DNA of 64,000 nt. Source: JAHEDH01 sp963745865 (lineage in GTDB: Bacteria > Actinomycetota > Acidimicrobiia > Spongiisociales > ZC4RG35). Positions 27,100 to 36,027 of this stretch are shown one piece after another. A program made the position numbers and the translations under genes. The stretch covers positions 558,001 through 622,000 of the forward strand of contig CAVUYZ010000003.1 in the NCBI GenBank assembly GCA_963745865.1, read 5' to 3'. The stretch's first letter is position 1. The number at the start of each line of letters is the position of its first letter. The notes beneath the pieces were generated by a model. It did no database searches. It worked only from the letters and a program-made list of their open reading frames with translations, and was not told the DNA's origin.

Positions 27100-28223
27100 A
27101 TGACCGACCTCGGACACCGGCCCGCAGATCAAGAGCACGCCGATCCGATCCAGACCGGCGTTGATGCTTCTGCAGATCGTCGCACAGTCCCTCTGGCAGA
27201 TCCGATGGGCATTGTTCCGGCGCTCGTTCCTCGCAAACTGGAAGTTGTTTCGCCGCAACCGGATCGGGATCGCCGGTCTGCTGATCATCGGACTGTTCGC
27301 CGTGCTGGCGATCGCGCCGTTCGTGTTCTTCGCCACCGGCTATTGGAACGCAACGACCTACGACCCCGTGACCGGACGGGAGTCGAATCCGCAGGAGGTG
27401 ACGAAGACGGTCGTGCAGACCGTCGAGGACCCCGCCACCGAGGTCGATATCCGTCAGATCCTCCTCGATCCCCGGATCAACGCCCAGCTCGGCGACGTGG
27501 TCACCTTGACGCTCCAGCCGGCTCCACCCGATTCCCGCCATTGGCTCGGGACCGATCCCCTCGGCCGGGACATCATGTCACAGCTGATGTACGGGGCGAG
27601 AGCGGCATTCGGACTCGGGATCCTGGCGGCGGTGGTCACCGTCTTCATCGGCACCGTCGTCGGATCGGTCGCCGCCTTCTACGGAGGAAAGATCGACTCG
27701 CTATTCATGCGATTCGCCGATCTCCTCATCATGGTCCCCGGCCTGGCGATCCTGATCGTCCTCAGCTCGAGTGCTGGACTTCAAGCTGTGGCACCTGGCG
27801 CTGACCATCGGCATCCTCGGGGGATTCGGCGGCACCGCGATCGTTCTGAAATCGCAGGCGCTCTCCGTCAAGGTCAAGCCGTTCGTGGATGCGGCCCGCG
27901 TTGCAGGCGGATCCAACACCAGGCTGATCGTCAGTCACATCATCCCCAACGTCATGCCGCTGAGCTTCCTCTACATGATGTTCACGGTGACGACGGCCAT
28001 CCAGAGCGAGGCGACGCTGTCGTTCATCGGCCTGCTCAACGTCGACATGTCGTGGGGCCTCATGATCCAACTCGCCAACAACGAGGGCTACCTGCTCCAA
28101 GGCGCGACGTACTGGTGGATGGTCTTCCCCGCCGGTCTCGCAGTCACGTTCATCGCCATGGCGTTCTTCCTGGTGGGACGTGCGATGGACGAGGTCGTCA
28201 ACCCGAGGTTGCGCGGCCGGTGA
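27100..28223 (+). CDS. Peptide ABC transporter permease, OppC/DppC type (two frame breaks)
   Basis: Second permease of the importer. From ATG 27100 the N-terminus reads TDLGHRPADQEHADPIQTG. A +1 break near 27140-27165 leads to SLWQIRWALFRRSFLANWKL, the conserved OppC N-terminal helix, and another +1 near 27755-27780 leads to DFKLWHLALTIGILGGFGG and the EAA loop (VDAARVAGGSNTRLIVSHIIP). The loop after the first membrane span is unusually long (about 65 residues, NATTYDPVTGRESNPQEV and following) before HWLGTDPLGRD. The corrected length is ~374 aa. If the first break were real, a start at TTG 27161 would be possible. Confidence 0.88.
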
Positions 28224-28278
28224 TCGTCCAGACACACAACGAACCCTTCACGATCGAACAGAGGAACCGAATCCCGTC

Positions 28279-29269
28279 ATGAGTCGACCGTTGCTCGAGG
28301 TAGACCACCTCGTCATGAACTACACAACCGAGAAGGGCGACGTCTCAGCCATCCAGGACGTCAGCTTCACCCTGCATCAGGGGGAGTCGCTGGGATTGGT
28401 GGGGGAGTCGGGCTGTGGCAAGACATCGATCGCCATGTCGCTTCTCCAGCTCGCAGCGGACAACGCCCGCTACGACTCCGGCGAGATCCGGCTCGAAGGC
28501 ACCAACCTGTTGGCTCTCTCGGGCGAGGAGATGCGCCAGCGCCGGTGGAGCGACATCTCGATGGTCTTCCAGGGGGCCATGAACGCGTGGAACCCCGTCT
28601 ACAAGGTCGGGGACCAGATCCGGGAGGCGATGGACATCCACTTCAACCCCCGCCTGGGCAAGGAAGAGATGGAATCCCGACTCCAGCGGCTCTTCGAACT
28701 CGTCGGGCTCAATCCGGCGATGATCGACCGGTATCCCCACGAGTTCTCCGGCGGGATGCGGCAGCGGGCCATCATCGCGATGGCGTTGTCGTGCGATCCC
28801 AAGGTGATCATCGCCGATGAGCCGACGACGGCGCTCGATGTGATCGTTCAGGATCAGATCCTCCAGGAGCTGAAGGCGATCCAGCGAGATCTCGGCATGT
28901 CCATCATCTACATCTCACATGACATCGCCGTCATCGCCCAGGTCACCGACACGATCGGTGTCATGTACGCCGGGAAGATGGTCGAGCTCGGCCCGACATC
29001 GGAGGTCTTCGCCAGCCCTCGCCATCCTTATGCATTCCTGCTGCTTGTCCTCCACCCCATCCGTCACGGGTCCGCGCCGTAAGCTCGCTCCCCTCGAGGG
29101 CGAGCCGCCCGATCTGCTGAATCCGCCGACCGGATGCCGCTTCCATCCGCGATGCCCATACGCAACTGATCAATGTGTCACCGAGGAGCCCCCGATGGAG
29201 GGCGAGGGACACCTCGTTGCATGCTGGAACTGGCAACAGGTGCCCGAACTCGGAGGTCTCCGCAAATGA
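28279..29269 (+). CDS. Peptide ABC transporter ATP-binding protein, OppD/DppD type (one frame break)
   Basis: ATPase with Walker A GESGCGKTS, Q-loop SMVFQGAMNAWNP, ABC signature FSGGMRQRAIIAMALSCDP, Walker B KVIIADEPTTALD and H-loop YISHDIAVIAQ. In the last part a +1 break near 29040-29056 separates HPYAFLLL from the oligopeptide-specific C-terminal cysteine motif CRFHPRCPYATDQC. The corrected protein is ~330 aa. The stop overlaps the next ATG by 4 nt. Confidence 0.92.
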
Positions 29270-30283
29270 GCCAACCACTCCTGAAGGTCGAGAACCTCAC
29301 CAAGTTGTTCCCTGTGTCGAAGGGCTATTCTGCGGGCACCGACCGACTTCATCCATGCGGTCGACGGGATCAACTTCGAGATCCAGCCAGGGGAGAGCCT
29401 CGGGCTGGTCGGCGAATCCGGATGCGGCAAGTCGACGACGGGCCGCATGCTGGTCAAGCTCGCGGAGACGACGTCCGGGCACATCCTCATGTCGGACAAG
29501 ACCAGGACCGAAGACCTGATCGACATCGCCAACATCCCCCAGGACCAGATGAAGCGGTTCCGCCGGCGGGTCCAGATGATCTTCCAGGATCCCTATGAGT
29601 CGATGAACCCCCGCCGCACCGTCTTCGAGGCCGTCTCGGAGCCGCTCACGGTCCAGAACATCGGAACGCTGCCCGAGCGCGAGCAGCGGGTATCCGAGAT
29701 GCTGCAACTGGTCGGGTTGAGCCCTCCCGACGCCTTCCTGTTCAGGTATCCACACGAGCTCTCCGGTGGCCAGCGGCAACGCGTGGCCATCGCCAGGGCA
29801 CTGGTCCTCGACCCATCGTTCGTCGTCGCCGACGAACCGACATCGATGCTCGACGTCAGCATCCGAATCTCCATCATGGATCTCATGCTCAAGCTCGCCG
29901 ACGAGTTCGACGTGTCCTATCTGTACATCACTCACGATCTCGCTGTTGCCAGGTACATGTGCGACCGAATCGCCGTCATGTACCTCGGCAAGATCGTCGA
30001 GATCGGCGACACCGAGGAGATCCTCGGGAATCCCCAACACCCGTACACGAAGGCTCTTCTGTCTGCCGTCCCGATCCCCGATCCGGGCCACAAACGGGAA
30101 GAAGTGAACATCAAGGGTGGGATCACCAAGGCGATCAACCCGGCACCGGAGTGCCGGTTCATCCAGCGGTGCCCGTGGGTTCAGGACATCTGCCGCACCA
30201 GTGATCACCCCCCACTCGAAGACAAGGGCGACGGCCACTATGTCGCGTGCTACCTGGTCGAATCGGCGCTAGCGAAGGCCTAG
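29266..30283 (+). CDS. Peptide ABC transporter ATP-binding protein, OppF/DppF type (one frame break)
   Basis: Second ATPase of the importer. A +1 break near 29330-29350 (ACCGACCGACTTC) separates the start (SQPLLKVENLTKLFPVSKG) from FIHAVDGINFEIQPGESLGL. The rest is intact: Walker A GESGCGKST, Q-loop MIFQDPYESMNPR, signature LSGGQRQRVAIARAL, Walker B FVVADEPTSMLD, YITHDLAVARYMCD, and the C-terminal CRFIQRCPWVQDIC. The corrected length is ~338 aa. It closes the operon. Confidence 0.92.
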
Positions 30284-30324
30284 GTACCGACTCCGTCGGG
30301 GCGCAGCGCTCGACCAGTAGGCGG

Positions 30325-30330
30325 TACGCT
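30325..30330 (+). promoter_or_regulatory. -10 hexamer (TACGCT) of pgsA
   Basis: TACGCT ends 6 nt before GTG 30337 and selects this start over in-frame codons further upstream that lie within the preceding gene. Confidence 0.5.
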
Positions 30331-30336
30331 CGTTCG

Positions 30337-30927
30337 GTGGCTGAGAACAAGACGCTCGCACAGGACGCCCTGACGATCCCGAATCTGGTCTCGTTCGTGC
30401 GACTGCTCGGAATTCCGTACTTCTGGTATGTCTTGATCGGCCAAGATCGGCTCGGCCTGGCCGCATTGCTGATCTTCCTCATCGCCTCTACCGACTGGAT
30501 CGACGGATGGTTGGCGCGCAAGCTCGACCAGGTGTCCGAGGTCGGAAAGATGCTCGACCCGCTCGCCGACAGGCTGATGATCGGCTCTGCGATCATCGGG
30601 GGCCTCATCGCCGGAGCGCTGCCCGTCTTCCTCGGAGTCGCGCTGATCGTCCGCGAGGTGGTGGTCGGTGGTGCGGCGATCTATCTAGGGATCGCCCACC
30701 GGACGACGATCGAGGTCAGGACACTCGGCAAGACGGCGACATTCCTGCTCTATGGATCGATACCATCCTTCTATCTCCTCGCAGCCGACATCGCCCCGTG
30801 GCTGTTCGGGCCACCGGCCTGGATTTCTGGGGTGAGCGGGCTGATCCTGTACTACCGGGTCGCCTGGGACTACCTCGTCGACACCCGGAATCGCATGGCG
30901 GAGACGCCGGAGACGGCAACCGCCTGA
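30337..30927 (+). CDS. pgsA: CDP-alcohol phosphatidyltransferase (PgsA family)
   Basis: Membrane enzyme transferring a phosphatidyl group from CDP-diacylglycerol to an alcohol (glycerol 3-phosphate or inositol phosphate). The 196-residue product has TIPNLVSFVRLLGIP and the CDP-alcohol motif STDWIDGWLARKLDQVSEVGKMLDPLADR (quoted in parts: DWIDGWLAR, GKMLDPLADR), i.e. DG-x2-AR-x8-G-x3-D-x3-D. About five membrane segments are present. Its place next to gcvH and the FHA gene parallels pgsA2 near gcvH-garA in Mycobacterium. Substrate is not settled by sequence. Confidence 0.88.
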   Translation: MAENKTLAQDALTIPNLVSFVRLLGIPYFWYVLIGQDRLGLAALLIFLIASTDWIDGWLARKLDQVSEVGKMLDPLADRLMIGSAIIGGLIAGALPVFLGVALIVREVVVGGAAIYLGIAHRTTIEVRTLGKTATFLLYGSIPSFYLLAADIAPWLFGPPAWISGVSGLILYYRVAWDYLVDTRNRMAETPETATA

Positions 30928-30967
30928 GCCGATGTCGAGGCTCCGTCCACGAGCGATCTCTCCGACC

Positions 30968-30973
30968 TATGAT
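30968..30973 (+). promoter_or_regulatory. -10 hexamer (TATGAT) of gcvH
   Basis: TATGAT ends 8 nt before ATG 30982 but only 2 nt before GTG 30976, favouring the ATG. Confidence 0.55.
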
Positions 30974-30981
30974 CGGTGCCG

Positions 30982-31353
30982 ATGAATATTCCAGAGAATC
31001 TCCAGTACACCAAAGAGCACGAATGGCTGTCGATCGATGGCACAACGATGCGGATCGGCATCACGGATTACGCCCAGGATCAGCTCGGCGACATCGTGTT
31101 CGTCGAGCTTCCGGACGTTGGTACAGACCTCGGCGACGGTGACGTTTTCGCCGAGGTCGAATCCACGAAATCGGTTGGCGAGGTCTACGCACCGGTTCCT
31201 GGCACCGTCTCCGCTCGAAACGAAGCGTTGATGGACACCCCAGAGCTCGTCAACCAGGATCCGTACGGTGAGGGCTGGTTGATCGAAATGTCGGTCTCCG
31301 GTCCCCCTGACGAACTCCTGGATGCGGCCGCATACCGTGATCTGACCGAGTAA
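30982..31353 (+). CDS. gcvH: Glycine cleavage system H protein
   Basis: Lipoyl carrier protein of the glycine cleavage complex. The 123-residue product has YTKEHEWLSIDG, GITDYAQDQLGDIVFVELP and the lipoylation site VESTKSVGEVYAPV (Lys in ESTKS), then NPYGEGW-like QDPYGEGWLIEM. A gcvT homologue lies 6 kb downstream; gcvP is not in the window. It starts the conserved gcvH - FHA - MerR - DUF151 - MerR block. Confidence 0.96.
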   Translation: MNIPENLQYTKEHEWLSIDGTTMRIGITDYAQDQLGDIVFVELPDVGTDLGDGDVFAEVESTKSVGEVYAPVPGTVSARNEALMDTPELVNQDPYGEGWLIEMSVSGPPDELLDAAAYRDLTE

Positions 31354-31418
31354 AGACCCTCCGATAGGCGGGCGCGACAGCCCGTTTCCGGAACCGGCGC
31401 GACGACCCGTCGAGCAGG

Positions 31419-31424
31419 TACCCT
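31419..31424 (+). promoter_or_regulatory. -10 hexamer (TACCCT) of the FHA gene
   Basis: TACCCT ends 9 nt before ATG 31434. Confidence 0.45.
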
Positions 31425-31433
31425 TGGGGTCGT

Positions 31434-31892
31434 ATGCGATGCCCAAGTTGTTCAGAGCAGATCCCCGAGGGCGTCTCGACCTGCCCGAAATGCGGTACGC
31501 ACTTCGAGACCGACCCGACGATGGCCTATGTCCCGGTCGATCGGATCCATCCACACGTCGATCGTCCGAGTGTGTCCAGGGTCGATGGAATCAGCGGGCA
31601 CGCACTGGTTGTCGAGCGTGGACCTCGGGCGGGGATGACGTTCGTTCTCGCCAACGGAGTGACCACCGTGGGGCGCCACCCGGACTCGGACATCTTTCTC
31701 GATGATGTGACAGTGAGCCGGCATCACTGTCGGTTCACGGCATCCGGTGAAGGGCTGACCGTCGAGGACTCTGGTTCGACCAACGGCACGTATGTCAACG
31801 ATGCCAGAGTGGATTCGGCACCGCTCCTGCCCGGCGACGAGGTGCTGATCGGCCGCTTCCACCTGCTGGTCGCGCACGGCGACACGTCATGA
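31434..31892 (+). CDS. Zinc-ribbon FHA-domain protein (GarA/OdhI-like)
   Basis: A 152-residue protein. Residues 2-22 form a zinc ribbon (CPSC...CPKC). A Thr-containing segment follows (THFETDPTMAYVPVD), then an FHA domain with the phosphothreonine-binding set VGRHPDSDIFLDD, SRHHC and STNGTYVN. Gene order makes it the counterpart of mycobacterial GarA, whose N-terminal threonines are phosphorylated by PknB/PknG and which inhibits 2-oxoglutarate-using enzymes. GarA itself has no zinc ribbon as far as I know; equivalence of FETDPT to the GarA phospho-acceptor is inference. Confidence 0.85.
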   Translation: MRCPSCSEQIPEGVSTCPKCGTHFETDPTMAYVPVDRIHPHVDRPSVSRVDGISGHALVVERGPRAGMTFVLANGVTTVGRHPDSDIFLDDVTVSRHHCRFTASGEGLTVEDSGSTNGTYVNDARVDSAPLLPGDEVLIGRFHLLVAHGDTS

Positions 31893-31908
31893 CGACCACG
31901 CCCCATCC

Positions 31909-32586
31909 ATGAGCCCCTCGGATCCGATGACGATCGGGGAGGTCATCAACGTCCTCAAAGACGAGTTCCCCGACGTCTCTGTGTCAAAGGTTCGGTTCCT
32001 CGAGTCCCAGGGTCTCCTCGCCCCGGGGCGGTCTGACGGCGGCTACCGCCAGTTCGAACGCCACGACATCGACCGGCTCAGGTTCGTCCTTCGTCAGCAA
32101 CGAGACCATTTCCTCCCGCTCAAGGTCATCAAATCCAAGTTGACGTTGTGGGAGCGAGGAGAGGACGCGACCCCGGAAGCCGGGCGGGACGTCGGCAGCC
32201 TGATCGATTCCGAGACCGACGCAGTCGCCCGCGAGGAGTTACTCAGGAGGAGCGGGTTGACCGACGCCCAATTGGATGCGTTGATCGAGCACTCCCTGCT
32301 CTCGGTCGGGCCCGACGGTGTCTTCGAAGGTGAAGCCCTCCCGGTCGCCACCGATGCGCGGCGCCTGTTCTCTCACGGGTTGGAGGCGCGCCATCTGCGC
32401 ACCATCGTTCATGCCGTCGAGCGTGAGGCTGACGTCCTTGCTCAACTCACCGCCCCACTGCGTCGGATGCGCAACCCCGAGGCACACGAGCAGGCCAAGA
32501 ACATCCTCTCCGGCGCCGGTGAGGCGATGATCGCGGTCCACCGGGCCCTGTTGACCGCGGAGCTGAAGCGACTCGCGGAATCGTGA
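31909..32586 (+). CDS. ftsR: MerR-family regulator, FtsR (Rv1828)-like
   Basis: A 225-residue DNA-binding protein with an N-terminal MerR winged helix (TIGEVINVLKDEFPDVSVSK, VRFLESQGLLAP, GGYRQFERHDIDRLRFVL) and a C-terminal helical region (LEARHLRTIVHAVEREADVL). Position directly after the FHA gene and before DUF151 matches Rv1828/FtsR, a regulator of cell-division gene expression in corynebacteria and mycobacteria. The stop overlaps the next gene's GTG by 4 nt. Confidence 0.85.
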   Translation: MSPSDPMTIGEVINVLKDEFPDVSVSKVRFLESQGLLAPGRSDGGYRQFERHDIDRLRFVLRQQRDHFLPLKVIKSKLTLWERGEDATPEAGRDVGSLIDSETDAVAREELLRRSGLTDAQLDALIEHSLLSVGPDGVFEGEALPVATDARRLFSHGLEARHLRTIVHAVEREADVLAQLTAPLRRMRNPEAHEQAKNILSGAGEAMIAVHRALLTAELKRLAES

Positions 32587-33686
32587 GATCGGCCAAACGG
32601 AGAGCCGCAGGCGCGCTCGCCCTCACCCTCGCACTGTCACTCTCGTTCGGTCCCGCCGCCGGGGCGCTCACCCCGATCCCGGGGTCGATCGAACTCCATC
32701 CACCCACTCCGCCAGGCGACTACCGGGTGCCGCCATCGGTGTCGGCACAGTCTTGGATCCTCTTCGATGCCACCGATGGCATCGTCTTGGCGTCGCATCT
32801 CGCCGACGACGCCCGACCGATGGCGTCCACGACCAAGATGATGTCTGCGCTCGTTGCGCTCGAGAACGGAGATCTCGACGAGATCGTTGAGATCTCCCCG
32901 GCAGCCGCCGCCGTTGGTGAAGCCGAGATAGGCCTGGTGGCGGGCGAGCGGCTTCGCCTCGGCGATCTCGTCACGACGATGCTCGTCCGATCTGCGAACG
33001 ATGCTGCCGTCGCCGTCGCGGAGGCCGTCGGCGGCGACGTCGACACGTTCGTTGCGATGATGAACGCCCGGGGAGCCGAAATCGGGCTGACCTCGACCCA
33101 CTTCGTGAACCCGCACGGCCTCGATGCCGCCGGTCACTACTCGACCGCTCGCGATCTGCTCCGAATCGCAGTGACAGCGATGCAGAACCCGGTGTTTCGA
33201 GAGATGGTGGGAACGACCCGGTTCATGATCCAACCAGCCCCCGATGGAACGGTTCGGGTAGCGGAGGCGACCAACCGCCTCCTGGGAGAGTACGAGGGCT
33301 TGATCGGGGTCAAGACGGGCTTCACCTTCCAAGCGGGCTTGGTCTTCGTTGCGGCAGCCGAGCGAGAGGGGACGACGATGTACGCGGTCGTGATGGGCTC
33401 GGAGGGCTCGCAGGCCCACTTCTCGGATGCGGCATCGTTGCTCGACTTCGGATTCGCCGGCAACGGTCTCGTTCGGGCGGTGAGCGGGGAACCGATGTCG
33501 GACGGATCCAGACTCGCCCGGCTGGCGGGCCTGGAGGCGGCGATCCATGTTGCGTCGTTGATGACCGGCTCCGTTGAAGGTCTCGAGGTCGGCGGGTCGA
33601 TGACGCCGGTTGCGTTGGAAGATTCGAAACCGTTGCCGTCGCTGGCAGATGCGTGGCTCTGGGTGCTGGAGCGGATCGATGGTTGA
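32583..33686 (+). CDS. D-alanyl-D-alanine carboxypeptidase (peptidase S11)
   Basis: Low-molecular-mass penicillin-binding protein trimming peptidoglycan peptides. 367 residues, intact. A signal peptide is visible (AGALALTLALSLSFGPAAGA). The three active-site motifs are STTK (SxxK), SAN (SxN) and KTG (VKTGFTF). A C-terminal segment after ~300 contains the DacA-like beta domain but no clear amphipathic anchor. GTG start overlaps ftsR. This gene replaces nothing in the Mycobacterium block but is inserted between the MerR and DUF151 genes here. Confidence 0.93.
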   Translation: MRSAKRRAAGALALTLALSLSFGPAAGALTPIPGSIELHPPTPPGDYRVPPSVSAQSWILFDATDGIVLASHLADDARPMASTTKMMSALVALENGDLDEIVEISPAAAAVGEAEIGLVAGERLRLGDLVTTMLVRSANDAAVAVAEAVGGDVDTFVAMMNARGAEIGLTSTHFVNPHGLDAAGHYSTARDLLRIAVTAMQNPVFREMVGTTRFMIQPAPDGTVRVAEATNRLLGEYEGLIGVKTGFTFQAGLVFVAAAEREGTTMYAVVMGSEGSQAHFSDAASLLDFGFAGNGLVRAVSGEPMSDGSRLARLAGLEAAIHVASLMTGSVEGLEVGGSMTPVALEDSKPLPSLADAWLWVLERIDG

Positions 33687-34245
33687 CATGGTCCGTTTGG
33701 TGATCACCGCCGAGGAGTTGGAGCGGCGCATCGCCGAGTTGGGCGCCCTGCTGTCGGAGGACTATCGCGGTCGAACGCCCATCCTCGTCGGGATCATGCA
33801 GGGTTCGATGTGGTTTCTTGCCGACCTGGTTCGGGCGATGAGCATCGAGATCGAAATCGACTTTCTCGCACTGAATCGATTCGACGAGGGAGGTCGGATC
33901 AGGATCGCCTCCGATACGGCGTCTCCGCTGACCGGCCGTGACGTCGTCATCGTCGAGGACCTCATCGACACCGGATTGTCGCTCTCCGTCCTCCGTGGCA
34001 TGTTGGCTGAGCGCCAACCTGCATCCCTCGCAACGGTGACCCTCATCGACAAGGTCGCTCGTCGCCTCACCGACGTACCGATCGAATACCGCGGCTTCGA
34101 GGCGGGCGACGAGTATCTGATCGGATACGGGTTCGACCACGAGGGCCGTTTCAGGAACCTGCCATCGGTGTGGGCGGTCATGGACCCGCCCCGGTTTCTC
34201 GAGGACCCCGACGTCTTCGCCGAACAGGTGTTTCCACGCGCCTGA
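33679..34245 (+). CDS. hpt: Hypoxanthine phosphoribosyltransferase
   Basis: Purine salvage enzyme converting hypoxanthine or guanine plus PRPP to nucleotide. 188 residues. The PRPP motif is VVIVEDLIDTGLSL; LVGIMQGSMWFLADL and the flexible-loop SMW/LNRF region precede it; the base-binding block is FDHEGRFRNLPSVWAV. It overlaps the carboxypeptidase gene by 8 nt. ATG 33679 is followed by an alternative ATG four codons later. Confidence 0.92.
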   Translation: MVDMVRLVITAEELERRIAELGALLSEDYRGRTPILVGIMQGSMWFLADLVRAMSIEIEIDFLALNRFDEGGRIRIASDTASPLTGRDVVIVEDLIDTGLSLSVLRGMLAERQPASLATVTLIDKVARRLTDVPIEYRGFEAGDEYLIGYGFDHEGRFRNLPSVWAVMDPPRFLEDPDVFAEQVFPRA

Positions 34246-34251
34246 TAGGGT
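34246..34251 (+). promoter_or_regulatory. -10 hexamer (TAGGGT) of the DUF151 gene
   Basis: TAGGGT starts one base after the hpt stop codon (34243-34245) and ends 6 nt before ATG 34258. Confidence 0.45.
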
Positions 34252-34257
34252 GACATC

Positions 34258-34776
34258 ATGGACCAAGCCGTTCCAATGACCATCACCGGGGTGCGGGTCG
34301 AACTCCCCTCCAACACGCCGATCGTGCTGCTCCGTGAGCAAGCTGGTGAGCGGTTTCTGCCGATCTGGGTTGGCACGGTCGAAGCGATGGCGATCTCGTC
34401 GGCGATGGAAGGGGCGACCCCGCCCCGACCCCAGACGCACGATCTGTTCGTTTCGGCTGTTGAAGCACTTGGAGCGCGGCCGGTCCGGGTGGTCGTCACC
34501 GAGCTTCGTGACAGTGTCTTCTTTGCCGACCTCGTCTTCGAGCGGGGTGGGGAGGAGATCGTCGTGTCCTCGAGGCCGTCCGACGCCATCGCCATCTCCG
34601 TTCGCACCGGAACCCCGGTGTTCGCCAACCGGTCAGTGCTCGACGAAGCAGGGATCGAGATCGAGTCCGAGGAGACCGGTGATGTCCCCGAGCAGGAGAT
34701 CGAGCGATTCCGGGAGATGCTGGAGGAGATAACCGTCGACGACTTCCTGTCCGACGAGGACGACCCGGAGCCGTGA
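34258..34776 (+). CDS. DUF151 bifunctional-nuclease family protein (Rv1829-like)
   Basis: 172 residues with the DUF151 core: PSNTPIVLLREQAGERFLPI, WVGTVEAMAI, RPQTHDLFVSAVEALGARP and SSRPSDAIAISVRTGTPVF, then an acidic C-terminal UVR-like stretch (QEIERFREMLEEITVDDF). Members are annotated as nucleases on plant-homologue evidence; the bacterial function is poorly defined. Synteny matches Rv1829. The stop overlaps the GTG of the channel gene by 4 nt. Confidence 0.92.
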   Translation: MDQAVPMTITGVRVELPSNTPIVLLREQAGERFLPIWVGTVEAMAISSAMEGATPPRPQTHDLFVSAVEALGARPVRVVVTELRDSVFFADLVFERGGEEIVVSSRPSDAIAISVRTGTPVFANRSVLDEAGIEIESEETGDVPEQEIERFREMLEEITVDDFLSDEDDPEP

Positions 34777-35780
34777 TCGGGCGGCGTAGCCCGTTGAACA
34801 CCAAGCTTGCCGTCGGCCTCGCCGGGCTCGCACTGCTCAGTGGGTTCGGCACGCTGGCCTACGTGGTGGTCGAGGGTGTCTCCGTCCTCGATGCGTTCTA
34901 CATGGTGATCATCACGATCACCACGGTCGGCTTCGAGGAAGTCTTCGAACTCGGCCATGCCGGTCGGATCGTGACCATCTTCATCATGCTCTTCGGGGTA
35001 GGCCTCGCTTTGTACACTGCGGGTGCGGCCATCGAGCGTCTCTTCGACCTCGGTGTAGCTCGCCAGCGAGCCAGGACCAGGAAGTTGATCGGCCAGTTCC
35101 AAGACCACGTGATCCTCTGCGGCTTCGGGCGGGTCGGAAAGGGCGTCTACAAGAGTCTCGTCGATCGCGGCGAGCAGGTCGTCGTCATCGAGCGGAAGCC
35201 CGAAGATGTCGAAGCAGCCGAGTCGGACGGGATCCCCGTCATCTCGGGCAACGCAACCATGAACGATACGCTCGAAGCCGCCGGCATCATGCGGGCGGCG
35301 GCGCTCGTCGCCTGCGTCACCGATGACTCAGACAACCTCGTCATCATCCTTTCGGCTCGGTCTCTCAACCCGAAGATCCACCTGGTGTCACGGGCGAGCG
35401 AACTCGAGTCCGAATCGAAACTCAGGCTCGCCGGCGCAGACAGCGTTGTCTCGCCGCAGGCCGTCGGTAGCGAGCGGATTGCCGCCATGACCGTCGAGAA
35501 GCATCTCACCGAGATCTTCGATGTCTTCGTCGGAGGCCGTGCCGTCGAGTTCAACGTGGAGGAGTTGCAGGTCGACGCCAGGTCCGAGGTCGTCGGCAAG
35601 TCGATCAGCGAGGCACAGATTCGGGAGAAGAGCGGAGCACTGATCCTCGCAGTCGAGGACCGGGCACGGAAACTGCTCCATGCTCCTGGCCCCGAGCACG
35701 TGTTCCTGCCTGAGAGCGGCGTCATCGTCGTCGGGACCGCCCAGCAGGTAGAAGCGGCAGCCAAGCTCTTCTCCGCCTGA
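34773..35780 (+). CDS. Two-TM potassium channel with RCK (TrkA-N/TrkA-C) domains
   Basis: A 335-residue ion channel subunit. Two membrane helices (about 10-30 and 65-85) flank a pore loop ending ITITTVGFEEVFEL; the RCK N domain follows (HVILCGFGRVGKGVYKSLVD, a Rossmann GxGxxG), and a TrkA-C domain occupies ~250-335. The filter reads TVGFEE where canonical K+ channels have TVGYGD. GTG start overlaps DUF151. Gating by NAD(H), nucleotides or Ca2+ through RCK is known for the family. Confidence 0.9.
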   Translation: MIGRRSPLNTKLAVGLAGLALLSGFGTLAYVVVEGVSVLDAFYMVIITITTVGFEEVFELGHAGRIVTIFIMLFGVGLALYTAGAAIERLFDLGVARQRARTRKLIGQFQDHVILCGFGRVGKGVYKSLVDRGEQVVVIERKPEDVEAAESDGIPVISGNATMNDTLEAAGIMRAAALVACVTDDSDNLVIILSARSLNPKIHLVSRASELESESKLRLAGADSVVSPQAVGSERIAAMTVEKHLTEIFDVFVGGRAVEFNVEELQVDARSEVVGKSISEAQIREKSGALILAVEDRARKLLHAPGPEHVFLPESGVIVVGTAQQVEAAAKLFSA

Positions 35781-35898
35781 GCCCACGATCCGCAGCATCC
35801 GACGGGGTCGGCGTCCGCGCCCCGGCTGGGAGTGCACGGCGCTCGTGTTCGGCGGTGAGTGTGTCTCGGAGAATGCGCATCAATTTGTCCACAGGTTG

Positions 35899-35958
35899 TT
35901 GACAAGTAGGGGAGCGCAGAAGTAGGTTCCCTACGCTGGTGGAATTACGATGATGTAA
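35899..35958 (+). promoter_or_regulatory. Putative promoter and dyad upstream of the MerR gene
   Basis: TTGACA (35899-35904) and TAGGTT (35923-35928) are 18 nt apart, and TACGCT follows at 35932-35937. A short dyad TTAC-GATGAT-GTAA lies at 35945-35958. The 247-nt gap before the MerR start contains no gene; this is the only structure I see in it. Confidence 0.4.
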
Positions 35959-36027
35959 GCGGATCGACCCGCGTCGCCGACAATGAATCGACGACGGGGG
36001 CGGTGCGGGTGGATGATCGAGGAGATC

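Noticed and set aside
30928..30981. Glycine riboswitch before gcvH
   Set aside because: The gap is only 54 nt and the -10 box predicts a leaderless transcript, leaving no room for an aptamer.
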